A DNA stretch of 10,588 bases, taken from the NCBI GenBank assembly GCA_028565635.1, contig JAOXYB010062057.1:1-10588 (forward strand). The letters are read 5' to 3'. Source of the stretch: Phoronis ovalis (lineage: Eukaryota > Phoronida > Phoronidae). The translations under genes and the position numbers were made by a program. This document shows, piece by piece, positions 1-6,774 of this stretch (its first letter is position 1; each line of letters begins with the position of its first letter). The notes beneath the pieces are model-generated. The model made no database searches, had not been told where the DNA came from, and saw only the letters and a program-made list of their open reading frames with translations.

Positions 1-1249
1 TATGTTCCATTAGGGTATCTTTCAGATTAAATACCTTCCCACATGTTTTACATATAAATGGTTTACTTGCTGTATGTACCCTTATATGTGTCTGATGGGA
101 ACTATGTCTACTAAACTTCTTCCCACAAGTTTTACATTCAAATGGCCTATCTCCTGTATGTACTCTTATATGGTTAGTAAGAGCAGTGTTCCTACTAAAT
201 TTTTTCCCACAAGTTTTGCATTCGTATGGTTTATCTCCTGTATGTATTCTAACATGCGCCTGAAGATTACAGCAATGATTAAACCTCTTTCCGCAAATTT
301 TGCATTGAAATGGTTTATCTCCTGTATGCATTCTCATGTGTACCTTAAGATAACTATTTCTTGTAAATCGCTTTCCACATGTATTACATGTAAATGACTT
401 GTTTGCTGTATGCATTCTAATATGTTGCTTTAAGAGACTATTGTCAATAAAAATTTTCCCACAAATTTCACATGGATAAACTTTTTCGCCCGTATGTCTT
501 TTCATGTGTCCCTCAAGAGTGTAGCTGCATTCAATTGGCTTATCTCCTGTATGCATGTTCATGTGCATCCGAAGGTTTTGACCTGTACTAAATTTGTTCC
601 CACAAATATTACATTCAAGTGGTTTATCTCCTGTATGTATTCTCATATGTTTCTGAAGGCAAGAACTTGTACTAAATTTGTCCCCACAAATTTCACATTC
701 ATATATCTTATCTGTATGCATACTCAGTTCAGTGTGATAGCTTCCACTTTGAACAATGCTCATGCATGGATCTATACAGTCTTCATTTTTGATATCATCA
801 CATTCCATAATCATACTCATATCGAGGCTGCTTTCATTACAGTCTTTCTTTTTATCTGTTTCATACGGATTACATATTTTTATAGGAAAATCTAATTTCT
901 CATCAGCCAAAAGGTTCCAGTGTTTTTTTGCAGGTTTGTTAAGAAGATACTGACAGTCAGATGAATTTTGCTTCAAGTAGCCATCAGGAATAACTAACTT
1001 ATTACTTATTTCTGATTGTGCGATAATTTTCACAACGGTTTCTTGTTTTACGAAAGCACCATTACCTTCTAATTTGTCACTGCCTTCTGATTCAGTAATA
1101 TCAGTGTTTTCAATTGGTTCTTGTTTCATGATGAAGGCATTGTTAACTTCTAACTTGTTACTGATTTCTGATTTGTTAACGTTTTCAATCAGTTCTCGTT
1201 TCAAGTGCGTATAGCAATTTCCCGATTCCATGCTGATGTTTTTGGTCAT
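1..1249 (-). CDS. C2H2 (Krüppel-type) zinc-finger protein, 3'-truncated by window edge
   Basis: Minus-strand reading gives 416 stop-free codons from ATG at 1249 to the edge. An in-frame TAA at 1259-1261 makes this the first possible Met; Met7 (1229-1231, context AGCATGG) has a stronger Kozak context and may be the true start. Residues 1-182 are acidic, with spaced psi-K-x-E motifs and no recognised KRAB, BTB or ZAD domain. C2H2 fingers follow at residues 183-205, 211-233, 239-252 (defective), 258-280, 286-308, 314-336, 342-364, 370-392 and 398 onward (cut). Linkers are TGDKP (four times), TGEKV, TANKS, TGDRP and TASKP. Helix positions -1/2/3/6 are T/S/C/K, T/Q/N/M, (finger 3 absent), D/S/L/Q, R/S/Y/V, H/C/N/A, R/T/A/N, R/S/S/T and L/D/T/E. 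The family binds DNA in the nucleus, so a sequence-specific regulator is likely; its target is unknown. Finger class is certain; orthology and total length are not. Confidence 0.94.
   Translation of the reverse strand, partial: MTKNISMESGNCYTHLKRELIENVNKSEISNKLEVNNAFIMKQEPIENTDITESEGSDKLEGNGAFVKQETVVKIIAQSEISNKLVIPDGYLKQNSSDCQYLLNKPAKKHWNLLADEKLDFPIKICNPYETDKKKDCNESSLDMSMIMECDDIKNEDCIDPCMSIVQSGSYHTELSMHTDKIYECEICGDKFSTSSCLQKHMRIHTGDKPLECNICGNKFSTGQNLRMHMNMHTGDKPIECSYTLEGHMKRHTGEKVYPCEICGKIFIDNSLLKQHIRMHTANKSFTCNTCGKRFTRNSYLKVHMRMHTGDKPFQCKICGKRFNHCCNLQAHVRIHTGDKPYECKTCGKKFSRNTALTNHIRVHTGDRPFECKTCGKKFSRHSSHQTHIRVHTASKPFICKTCGKVFNLKDTLMEH
494..535 (-). other. Defective C2H2 finger 3 (in-frame 9-residue loss)
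   Basis: Between finger 2 and finger 4 the protein reads ECSYTLEGHMKRHTGEK. The first Cys (241) and both His (248, 252) are present, but only 6 residues separate Cys from the first His instead of about 15. The second Cys, the following three residues and the conserved Phe are gone, so zinc cannot be bound normally. The pattern fits a clean 27-bp in-frame deletion, and the frame continues into intact fingers on both sides. Confidence 0.88.
962..1204 (-). repeat. N-terminal coding repeat: four psi-K-x-E modules spaced 25-26 residues
   Basis: Within the zinc-finger gene, motifs LKRE (residues 16-19), MKQE (41-44), VKQE (67-70) and LKQN (92-95) place lysines at 17, 42, 68 and 93, a spacing of 25, 26 and 25. 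Flanking residues also repeat: SEISNKL occurs at 27-33 and 79-85, with a diverged SEGSDKL at 54-60. The DNA repeats too, with similar tcttgttt and ttctaacttgtta segments, so this is a degenerate tandem duplication of about 75-78 bp that kept frame. The family consensus for SUMO conjugation is psi-K-x-E; the first three copies fit and the fourth has Asn for Glu. SUMO modification and transcriptional repression are inference. Confidence 0.75.
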
Positions 1250-1270
1250 ATTAAGATATTAATTTGCATA

Positions 1271-1875
1271 CTGTAATGTATAATTTCTCACTTGTTCTTA
1301 ATTTCAAATTCAATTAGTTGTTAAATACATTCACCGACTTATTTAAGACTTTCTGAAATAGGACTTATTTTGAACTTAATTAGCTGTCTCGAAATGGTCT
1401 CAAACCCTTCTACCGGTTTCTAAATTTATGGTGCCACACACTAAAGTTTGTCTTTCTTTAAGTTACCAATGTCACAGTTCCATCGACTTTATTAACACAC
1501 TTTCTTGCATCAACATTTTATTTAAGAAGTCCTGTAGTTTGGAATATAGGATTTGAAACATTCATCAAGACTGAGACATTGAAGTAAAATATTTTCAGAA
1601 GCAACCTACAATGCAAACAAGATACATATCCAAATTAAAGAGTCACACTGCTTGAACAATTCTTTCATTAGAACTGGTTAGAACTTTGTTATTAATGAGT
1701 TCAATTTGTTAGCCTAATGAGTTCAATTTGTTAGAACGAACATAGGATCTTGAAGTTCTAATGAACATTAACGAGTTATAATGAATTCTAACGAGTTCTA
1801 GCAAATTCTAACAAACAAGTTCTAATGAGTTCAATAGTTATCTCAAGGAAACACAAGAAAAAAGAAAACACTTAC
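1271..1875 (-). other. Inferred 5'-UTR intron of the zinc-finger gene
   Basis: On the minus strand a donor-like AAAT/GTAAGTG has its GT at 1875-1874. An acceptor-like CATTACAG ends at 1271, 21 bases upstream of the ATG. The span is about 605 bp, has no coding signal on either strand, and holds an AT-rich repeat array (1664-1838). The acceptor lacks a good pyrimidine tract, so this is an inference from two short motifs and their position. C2H2 genes often have most coding sequence in one exon preceded by UTR introns. Confidence 0.35.
1664..1838. repeat. Degenerate AT-rich repeat array (gttctaatgag-type) with foldback potential
   Basis: A 20-bp unit beginning taatgagttc occurs twice without mismatch at 1693-1712 and 1715-1734 (period 22). 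Looser copies of gttctaa(t/c)gag continue to 1838. The element ttcattagaact (1664-1675) is the exact reverse complement of agttctaatgaa (1754-1765), so a 12-bp stem with a 78-base loop is possible. It falls inside the proposed intron. Confidence 0.75.
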
Positions 1876-2060
1876 ATTTAGGCGGGAATTTTTTCAGTAT
1901 AAGTGCATTAAAAATCCTGTAGTGATATAGTTATAGTTAGTATATTGTTGGCCCAATAGACCTTTACAGCCCGGCTTTCCAGCACATGGCTTGCGGGCCA
2001 GTTATTGGAAATCTTAGCATTACACTTCCGTAAATCAGGACTTACGGAAGCTAAATGTGT
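1876..2060 (-). promoter_or_regulatory. Candidate promoter / first-exon region of the zinc-finger gene
   Basis: This is the most GC-rich patch upstream of the ATG. It holds GGCGGGAA (1881-1888, E2F-like), CCAAT cores in both orientations (1953-1957; attgg at 2004-2008), and two inverted ETS cores, CTTCCG (2025-2030) and CGGAAG (2045-2050). It lies just upstream of the proposed donor at 1875. I see no clear TATA box. Motifs this short arise by chance, but their clustering and position favour a promoter. Confidence 0.35.
2018..2057. repeat. Hairpin of two inverted ETS-like sites
   Basis: CTTCCGTAA (2025-2033) and TTACGGAAG (2042-2050) pair perfectly over 9 bp around an 8-base loop. The match extends outward imperfectly (cattaca against ctaaatg) to about 13 of 16 pairs. 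Each arm contains an ETS GGAA core. Confidence 0.7.
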
Positions 2061-2424
2061 TTTCAAAATAATATAGTGTTAATACTTGTGTAAGTATCTC
2101 TACAAAGTTACGAAAATCATAATTATTTACGAAATTGTAGTTTTTCAATGTTTCCGACAACAACATGCCCCTGATCAGCAGCTATATCTCCAGTTTGTCT
2201 TAAATATCTTGTCATGACTTGTATATATCAGTCAGACGAATGTTGCTTCATGTAGACATCAGGAATCACTAACTTAAAATTCAATGGTTGAACTATGTAT
2301 TATTTGTACAGTAATTATTTGTTAGACATAATTATAATGTAGCATGTTCAGGTTAATTGTTTGTTTAATCTGTAACTTATAAGTTATATCTCCACGGAAA
2401 ATCTGACCTGTTGATCGGAAGCAC
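2061..2424. other. Non-coding stretch apart from the relic fragment
   Basis: This AT-rich sequence has no supported gene. Weak resemblance to 905-950 may continue left of the relic (about 2170-2226), but it is too diverged to claim. Confidence 0.5.
2228..2278 (-). pseudogene. Relic copy of the zinc-finger gene's fourth N-terminal module
   Basis: The minus strand reads FKLVIPDVYMKQHSSD then TGA. This matches residues 84-98 of the gene (KLVIPDGYLKQNSSD); where the gene has TGT (Cys99) the copy has a stop at 2228-2230. The nucleotide match to about 954-998 is roughly 9 in 10 over 45 bp, with no indel. Similarity stops abruptly at the KL end. About 1 kb separates it from its counterpart, in the same orientation. 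It is best read as a decayed duplicate, or a remnant exon of a lost tandem paralogue. Confidence 0.75.
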
Positions 2425-2686
2425 CCATGGAGTCTGTTCCCCATAATATCTGTTCCCTAGACGAGTCTGGCTGGCTGGCAAACCTTAAACAGTTCATCCA
2501 GCTGGTAATGGGGAACAGATCTGATTCTCCACATCAGCACCACTAAATAATTTATTTAAGTGGGAAACCCCATGAAACAACATCTTTTTTTGCAAATTCC
2601 AGCTGGCAGATAAAGTTCCCTGCATTTTTAGTTGGCCGGTGAATTTAAAAAAAATCAGCTTGCTGGTGGGTGGGGAACAGAGATGG
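2425..2686. repeat. Possible small foldback/MITE-like repeat with TGGGGAACAGA arms
   Basis: The left end ccatggagtctgttcccca (2425-2443) is an imperfect inverted match to tggggaacagagatgg (2671-2686). A third, internal copy, atggggaacaga (2508-2519), is the exact reverse complement of tctgttccccat (2433-2444). CAGCTGG-type words also recur (about 2499, 2602, 2656). I find no target-site duplication, so the boundaries are provisional. Confidence 0.45.
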
Positions 2687-2940
2687 TCTTCCCAGTTACA
2701 TTACCAAATGGTTTATCTGAGCATGAAACATGTAAAAAAATAAGTTGATTTGCTATATAAAGCCATAAAAAATTATCCTCATTGGGTGCTTCTGTGTTGA
2801 TGCCTCATGTTTTGAGCAAAATTTTAAGAAATTTGACCTCTCGGATTTAAATTTTGTATGTTCCCTCCCAATGTAGTCCATACCTCAAGTTTAATTGGTA
2901 CCTGTTTCTGAGATGTAGAGGCTTGAAAATTGGAAAGAAC
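2687..2940. other. Gene-free stretch
   Basis: No coding frame, RNA gene or repeat could be supported here. Confidence 0.5.
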
Positions 2941-3070
2941 AACAAGGCCAGGACGATTTTGAGAATCATCCTATCACGCTGCTTAAATTGATTATTTGGG
3001 CGAAAGGAATTGCATATTATGAATATGAATTACCATATGTTTTAGAAGTACAGTTCCATTGATCAAAATA
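2941..3070. repeat. Dispersed repeat, copy A
   Basis: This aligns in the same orientation with 4068-4195 almost end to end. Shared blocks include cacgctgcttaaattg, gcgaaaggaat and catatgtttta. Identity is roughly 75-80% by eye, with few gaps. No coding potential or terminal inverted repeat is visible, so it is an old interspersed repeat of unknown class. Confidence 0.8.
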
Positions 3071-3273
3071 ATAAATTAAAGAAATATAAAGTTATCAAAT
3101 TTATGTCACTGCTCATTACATTTCATTAGCAAAAAATGTTAAATAATTGTTTTTATTGTCTTTTAAAAGTAATATAAGTAGAATTGCTTCTAACAAAAGT
3201 ACTGGTAATTAATAAATAGAAATCCTGGTGGGTTGTAACTTGACCTTCAAAAGGCATACTTTGTTAGTAAAAT
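3071..3273. other. Gene-free AT-rich stretch
   Basis: No supported feature. Confidence 0.5.
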
Positions 3274-3389
3274 ACTTCATGTTGGAATATGCTCCTACAA
3301 AATGTTAATTACGAGCAATATTTAAAAAAACACTTCCTGTGGGAATATGCTCCTACAAAATGTTAATTACGAGCAATATTTAAGAAAAC
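3274..3389. repeat. 58-bp tandem duplication (two copies)
   Basis: Copies 3274-3331 and 3332-3389 differ at about 3 of 58 positions. They share ggaatatgctcctac and gttaattacgagcaatattt. The low divergence marks this as one of the youngest duplications in the window. No gene is affected. Confidence 0.93.
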
Positions 3390-3436
3390 AGCAGTGCTGA
3401 TAAAAAAGTGTTAGGCGCAGAGCTTGATCGTGGAGA

Positions 3437-4066
3437 ACACTCGATGACACACACATACAGTCACTATCAATGTGGTAGTTGCTCTCAAGGAGTCGATCAT
3501 TCTTACCTAATTTCCAAGACATTTTGTACAGTCTTTCCGACAAATTCAAGAAAACATGGATGGAAAAACATTTCCCCTTTTTTAAATTCTCTAATATTAA
3601 AATCTCTTCATCCCAGGAGTCACTCTTACCTAATTTCAAAGACATTTTGTCCAGTCTTTGTTATAAATTCAATAAAACATGAATGGCAAAACTTTTCCCA
3701 TTCTTAAATTCTCTAATAGTAAAATCTTTGAAAATACTTCATTCATTCAATAAAAAACTGACCACTTTCTTACATTGTATTTACATTAATGTCTTCAATA
3801 TGAACAGTACAGCTATCCCTATAAGAAACCTGTCCATGAAGATAGCTCAAATGTCTATGACTACATAAATATATATTCTGTTTTTATAGCACATTCCAAA
3901 AAGATTAAAATTCTGCTGATTTCATCATAAGTCAGATAAGTCACAAAGCATTTGTAATTGTTTTTCACTATATCCACATGTGCTATTAGTCAGACTATTA
4001 AAAGCAAATTGTTTTTTTAATACATGATAATATAAACATGTACTACTTTCTATAACATTAACAAAT
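3437..4066. repeat. Long duplicated block, copy 1
   Basis: This block is collinear with 7440-7985 in the same orientation. Matching landmarks are cacacacatacagtcact (3446) with its counterpart near 7511, ttaaattctctaata-type words, ccactttcttaca (3761) against 7767, ctatgactacataaata (3854) against 7865, and ataaacatgt(a/t)ctactttct (4032) against 7945. It contains two 123-bp internal units. Both copies are diverged and gapped, so the duplication is old. Its original function is not visible. Confidence 0.85.
3498..3731 (-). repeat. Two tandem 123-bp (41-codon) units inside copy 1
   Basis: Unit 1 (3498-3620) and unit 2 (3621 to about 3731) share ttacctaattt, agacattttgt and aaattctctaata. The period of 123 keeps reading frame, so the minus strand stays open over 3367-3645 and shows a repeated peptide: MSLKLGK and MSWKLGK 41 residues apart. 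The next unit upstream (right) is interrupted by a stop. There is no recognised domain. I treat it as a decayed repeat, not a gene. Confidence 0.65.
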
Positions 4067-4067
4067 A

Positions 4068-4195
4068 AACAAGGCACTGACGATTCGGAAAATCATCATT
4101 TCACGCTGCTTAAATTGGCTATTTGAGCGAAAGGAATAGCATATTATTAATATGAAGTATATATGTTTTATAAGTACAGTAGCAGTGATGAAATA
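4068..4195. repeat. Dispersed repeat, copy B
   Basis: This is the counterpart of 2941-3070. It abuts the right end of the long duplicated block, whereas copy A lies to the left of that block, so the block is flanked by direct copies of this repeat. Confidence 0.8.
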
Positions 4196-4365
4196 CGTTG
4201 GCTTAAAATGGATAGCTGTCATATTGAAATATTTTAAAATGTTGGATTGCAACCCGTATATTTTTAGAAATTTGGATTGGTATTCTAAAATGTTAACAAA
4301 TGTAGATTCGGTTTGGTGCAACAAGCTAACATTTTGGATTGGGACCCGTGGCACCTTCCCTTAGT
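4196..4365. repeat. Degenerate aatgttggattg words
   Basis: aaatgttggattgcaacccgt (about 4238-4258) and cattttggattgggacccgt (about 4330-4349) are similar and about 92 bp apart. A weaker intermediate, atttggattggtattc, sits near 4269. This probably represents an old tandem or element terminus. It has no coding support. Confidence 0.4.
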
Positions 4366-5284
4366 CAAAAAACATTGAGTAACTCTCCGAAATTTTGATA
4401 AGTAGTTTATTGTTAATGTGGAAATTGTTAATTTTATTGAAATTATTGTAATTACCATGAAATTGGAAAGGACACTGTATACTTTAAAATGGAAATTTTT
4501 GAAAAATATTACCCATGATATATACTTCGTATAGAAATTTGTTTTATTGTAAGTAGACCATTGATGTATGCATTAGCAAAGCTGTTACAAACAGACGGGT
4601 AGTTGTTAATGGTATGGATTTAGAGAAAGTGCAATATCTGTAGGATAAGGAATGTATACACTGCAAAGACAAAAAACTTATACTCCCTACAAGTTAAAAG
4701 TTTAATGATAGTAAACCTTTTTGAGCACATGCAAAATTTCTCAAGGCAACAAACTTTTCATGGGCGATAATACGTAGTTTATTTGAAAAGTTGAAACCAT
4801 TAAAGTTAAACAGTTAGTAACTTAAATACTTAAAACCCTAATAAGAGTTCTCCACAATCACCAATGCTAAATTGTTTACAATGGCCATGTCTGCAGGTAG
4901 TGAACATACGCATGTATACGATTTTCATATATAAGCAAATTATATAGTTTGTTCAGACTGTGCTGTTGTAGAGCTCAAACCAGGGATGAAATAAGAAAAA
5001 AAGATACATATTCTGTAGATATAAGCATGTACAAAGTGTTACAGCTACCTTAGGAATCTTAAACTTCAGAAAAGTCCATCAGTAGAAAAGCTGGAGGAAG
5101 CCAGAAAGTTCGGACAAATGTATAATATATTTTTTAAAAACAGTGCATTTAGAGAGGGCAAAATAGAAGATAGTAGCATTTGCATGCAATTTGACAGTAT
5201 TACTAAGATAGGGGCTCCTGGATACTCACAGAGATGTCCACAGACTGTTTAATAACATTTCTCTTGCTTAGTCTCTACCATTTG
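4366..5284. other. Gene-free AT-rich stretch
   Basis: I see no gene, RNA or clear repeat. A 9-bp inverted pair, aacttttca (4752-4760) and tgaaaagtt (4784-4792), is within chance expectation. Confidence 0.5.
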
Positions 5285-5292
5285 ATATTACA
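5285..5292. repeat. Target-site duplication, left (atattaca)
   Basis: Eight bases identical to 6767-6774, directly abutting the left inverted terminus of the transposon. Confidence 0.85.
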
Positions 5293-5352
5293 CCCGGGGG
5301 GGGCACATGGGTCAAATGCTGGGTCCACATGCACGAACAAAAAATCACATGA

Positions 5353-5515
5353 AAAGGGTAAATTTTTTCTGTCCAAGAGCGTAACCCGCATTCCGCGTTA
5401 AGGGTATATATTTAGCTAAATATTGGTAAATAGGGTGTTGTTTTCATCATGAGTTACAGACTCGTAAAAGGGGTGTTTTTCACCATCAGATGCGTAAAAA
5501 GGGTATATTTTTCAG
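5353..5515. repeat. Left subterminal ladder of AAAGGGT-T(n) words
   Basis: Five copies of an (a)aagggt...ttttt word have GGGT at 5356, 5402, 5433, 5471 and 5501, a spacing of 30-46 bp. Such arrays in transposons are candidate transposase-binding sites; that role is inference. Confidence 0.7.
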
Positions 5516-5647
5516 CCATCAGATAAAATTCAGGTTTAATGACTTGACTTGACTGCACATTTACAAATATTGCTATTTTTTTAATTTCTGAACAATTTTA
5601 GTTTTAACATTTTCTCTTTCAAACCAGATCTTAAAATATCTCTAAAA

Positions 5648-5713
5648 ATGCACCAGAAGCAAAAAATTGCATTCTAAATTTTCCCACAGGGAAGTGCCCC
5701 CGGACCCCTCTTC
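5648..5713. repeat. Internal GC-rich module, copy 1
   Basis: It begins atgcaccaga and ends attttcccacagggaa then gtgcccccggacccc. It is a direct-orientation relative of 6355-6428. Confidence 0.65.
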
Positions 5714-5818
5714 AATACATACCATGAGGCATTTAATAACTAAATAATAGTTTTTTTAAATAACATACTACAATGCCATTCCTTACCGGATAACAGAAAA
5801 GAACACTGCAATGTGATG

Positions 5819-5835
5819 ACTATATATATATATAC
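5819..5835. repeat. (TA)n microsatellite
   Basis: A short alternating TA run inside the transposon, followed by a second shorter one near 5844. Confidence 0.8.
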
Positions 5836-6354
5836 AAGTACTTTATATATATTTATGTACAGTACATCCCCTGAATAAAGTTAGGCAGTATGAATAATGT
5901 TTTAATGTTTATAATGTCTTCAAAGATGATAAAAAAGTGACAGTCATTCCACAGAGTCCCAAGAATACTTGTTGTTTCAGTAATTTAACAGAATTTTACG
6001 GTACAGATTCCATCTAATTAACTAGCCTGCTTAGTGCCTTAGTCTGAAAAATCTATTGTGTAAACTTTTTTTTGGAAGTTCTAAATTTAGGTTATAGAGT
6101 ATTTACGCACTGGCATGGGTAGTGATCAGTGACATGTTTTAACGCAATGGCTTCATCAGGTCAAGTAAGTCTCAGTTTTTGGCTAGTTTGGAAGCAATTT
6201 CTCGCCAAGGTCTCTAAAATCCCAAGTAACTAACCATAAAAGTACGGTGAAATTTGATTTTTTTTCATTGATTTATTTAAACATTTGCAATCTGTATATA
6301 AAAGAAGTTTGGAGTTACAAAAGTGGTACAATGTCATGGCAAAAGAGTTCAAGA

Positions 6355-6457
6355 ATGCACCAGATTACAGGAAATCACATAAAATGTTCAATAATTTTCC
6401 CAGGGGGCATGCCCCCAGACCCCCCTTGTTGGGCTTAGCACCCTGCGGGCCCGCAGG
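6355..6457. repeat. Internal GC-rich module, copy 2, with two perfect palindromes
   Basis: It begins atgcaccaga like copy 1, then attttcccaggggg. GGGGGCATGCCCCC (6403-6416) and CCTGCGGGCCCGCAGG (6442-6457) are perfect 14- and 16-bp palindromes. They stand out sharply from the AT-rich surroundings and could form cruciforms. Confidence 0.75.
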
Positions 6458-6585
6458 AATGCCCCCAACTCAAAATTCATAGTTTTTATGCATTATCTAA
6501 AAGGAGGTTTACAATTTTTTGCGCGAGTCCTGGAGGGGGGTTGGATTTTTTATGCCCAATGCTTCAATTTTAATTTCTGACCAGT

Positions 6586-6705
6586 GAAAGGGCATGATTT
6601 TACTTCAGGTCTGCCAAAGGGTATGATTTTTGCTAATTTAAGTGTAAAATCTGCCAAAGGGTCACTTTTTAAACCTACAAGTCTTTGAAAAGGGTGCTTT
6701 TTTTA
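6586..6705. repeat. Right subterminal ladder of AAAGGGT-T(n) words
   Basis: Four copies have GGGC or GGGT at 6590, 6619, 6659 and 6692, a spacing of 29-40 bp, each followed by a T-run. Two share ctgccaaagggt. The orientation is the same as in the left ladder, which is unexpected for inverted ends. Confidence 0.7.
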
Positions 6706-6766
6706 GCAGCCTATATACGTGCTTAGGGGCTTTTTTAAAACCCTTTATATAAGTGACCACCCCGGG

Positions 6767-6774
6767 ATATTACA
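6767..6774. repeat. Target-site duplication, right (atattaca)
   Basis: Identical to 5285-5292. Removing the element plus one copy leaves a continuous ctaccatttgatattacatc junction. Confidence 0.85.

Larger units (their letters stand above)
5293..6766. mobile_element. Non-autonomous DNA transposon, 1,474 bp, 8-bp TSD
   Basis: The left end CCCGGGGGGGGCAC matches the reverse complement of the right end, CCCGGGGTGGTCAC, at 12 of 14 positions, and both are flanked by the 8-bp direct repeat atattaca. The interior has no transposase-sized frame, only short chance frames near 6247-6482. Subterminal ladders of AAAGGGT-T(n) words occur at both ends, and two GC-rich modules lie inside. An 8-bp duplication is compatible with hAT, P and some other cut-and-paste superfamilies. 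The CCCGGGG terminus does not let me choose, so it is unclassified. It would be moved in trans by a transposase encoded elsewhere. Confidence 0.82.

Noticed and set aside
74-895. Plus-strand open frames of 107 and 133 codons, with repeated ISCMYSHM-like peptides
   Set aside because: They are the antisense of the C2H2 array; their periodicity is the 84-bp finger repeat read on the wrong strand.
3367-3645. Minus-strand 92-codon frame as a gene
   Set aside because: It is open only because the 123-bp units are a multiple of three. The next unit has a stop, no domain is recognised, and the duplicate block is broken in all frames.
3408-3868. Plus-strand frames of 61-99 codons
   Set aside because: They follow the same repeats, have no codon or domain signal, and are not preserved in the second block.
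4058-4364. Short frames on both strands in the dispersed repeat and flank
   Set aside because: The composition is that of AT-rich non-coding DNA and copy A does not preserve the frames.
6247-6482. Two overlapping short plus-strand frames inside the transposon as transposase remnants
   Set aside because: They are only 63-65 codons, their proline-rich ends come from the GC-rich palindromic module, and there is no catalytic motif.
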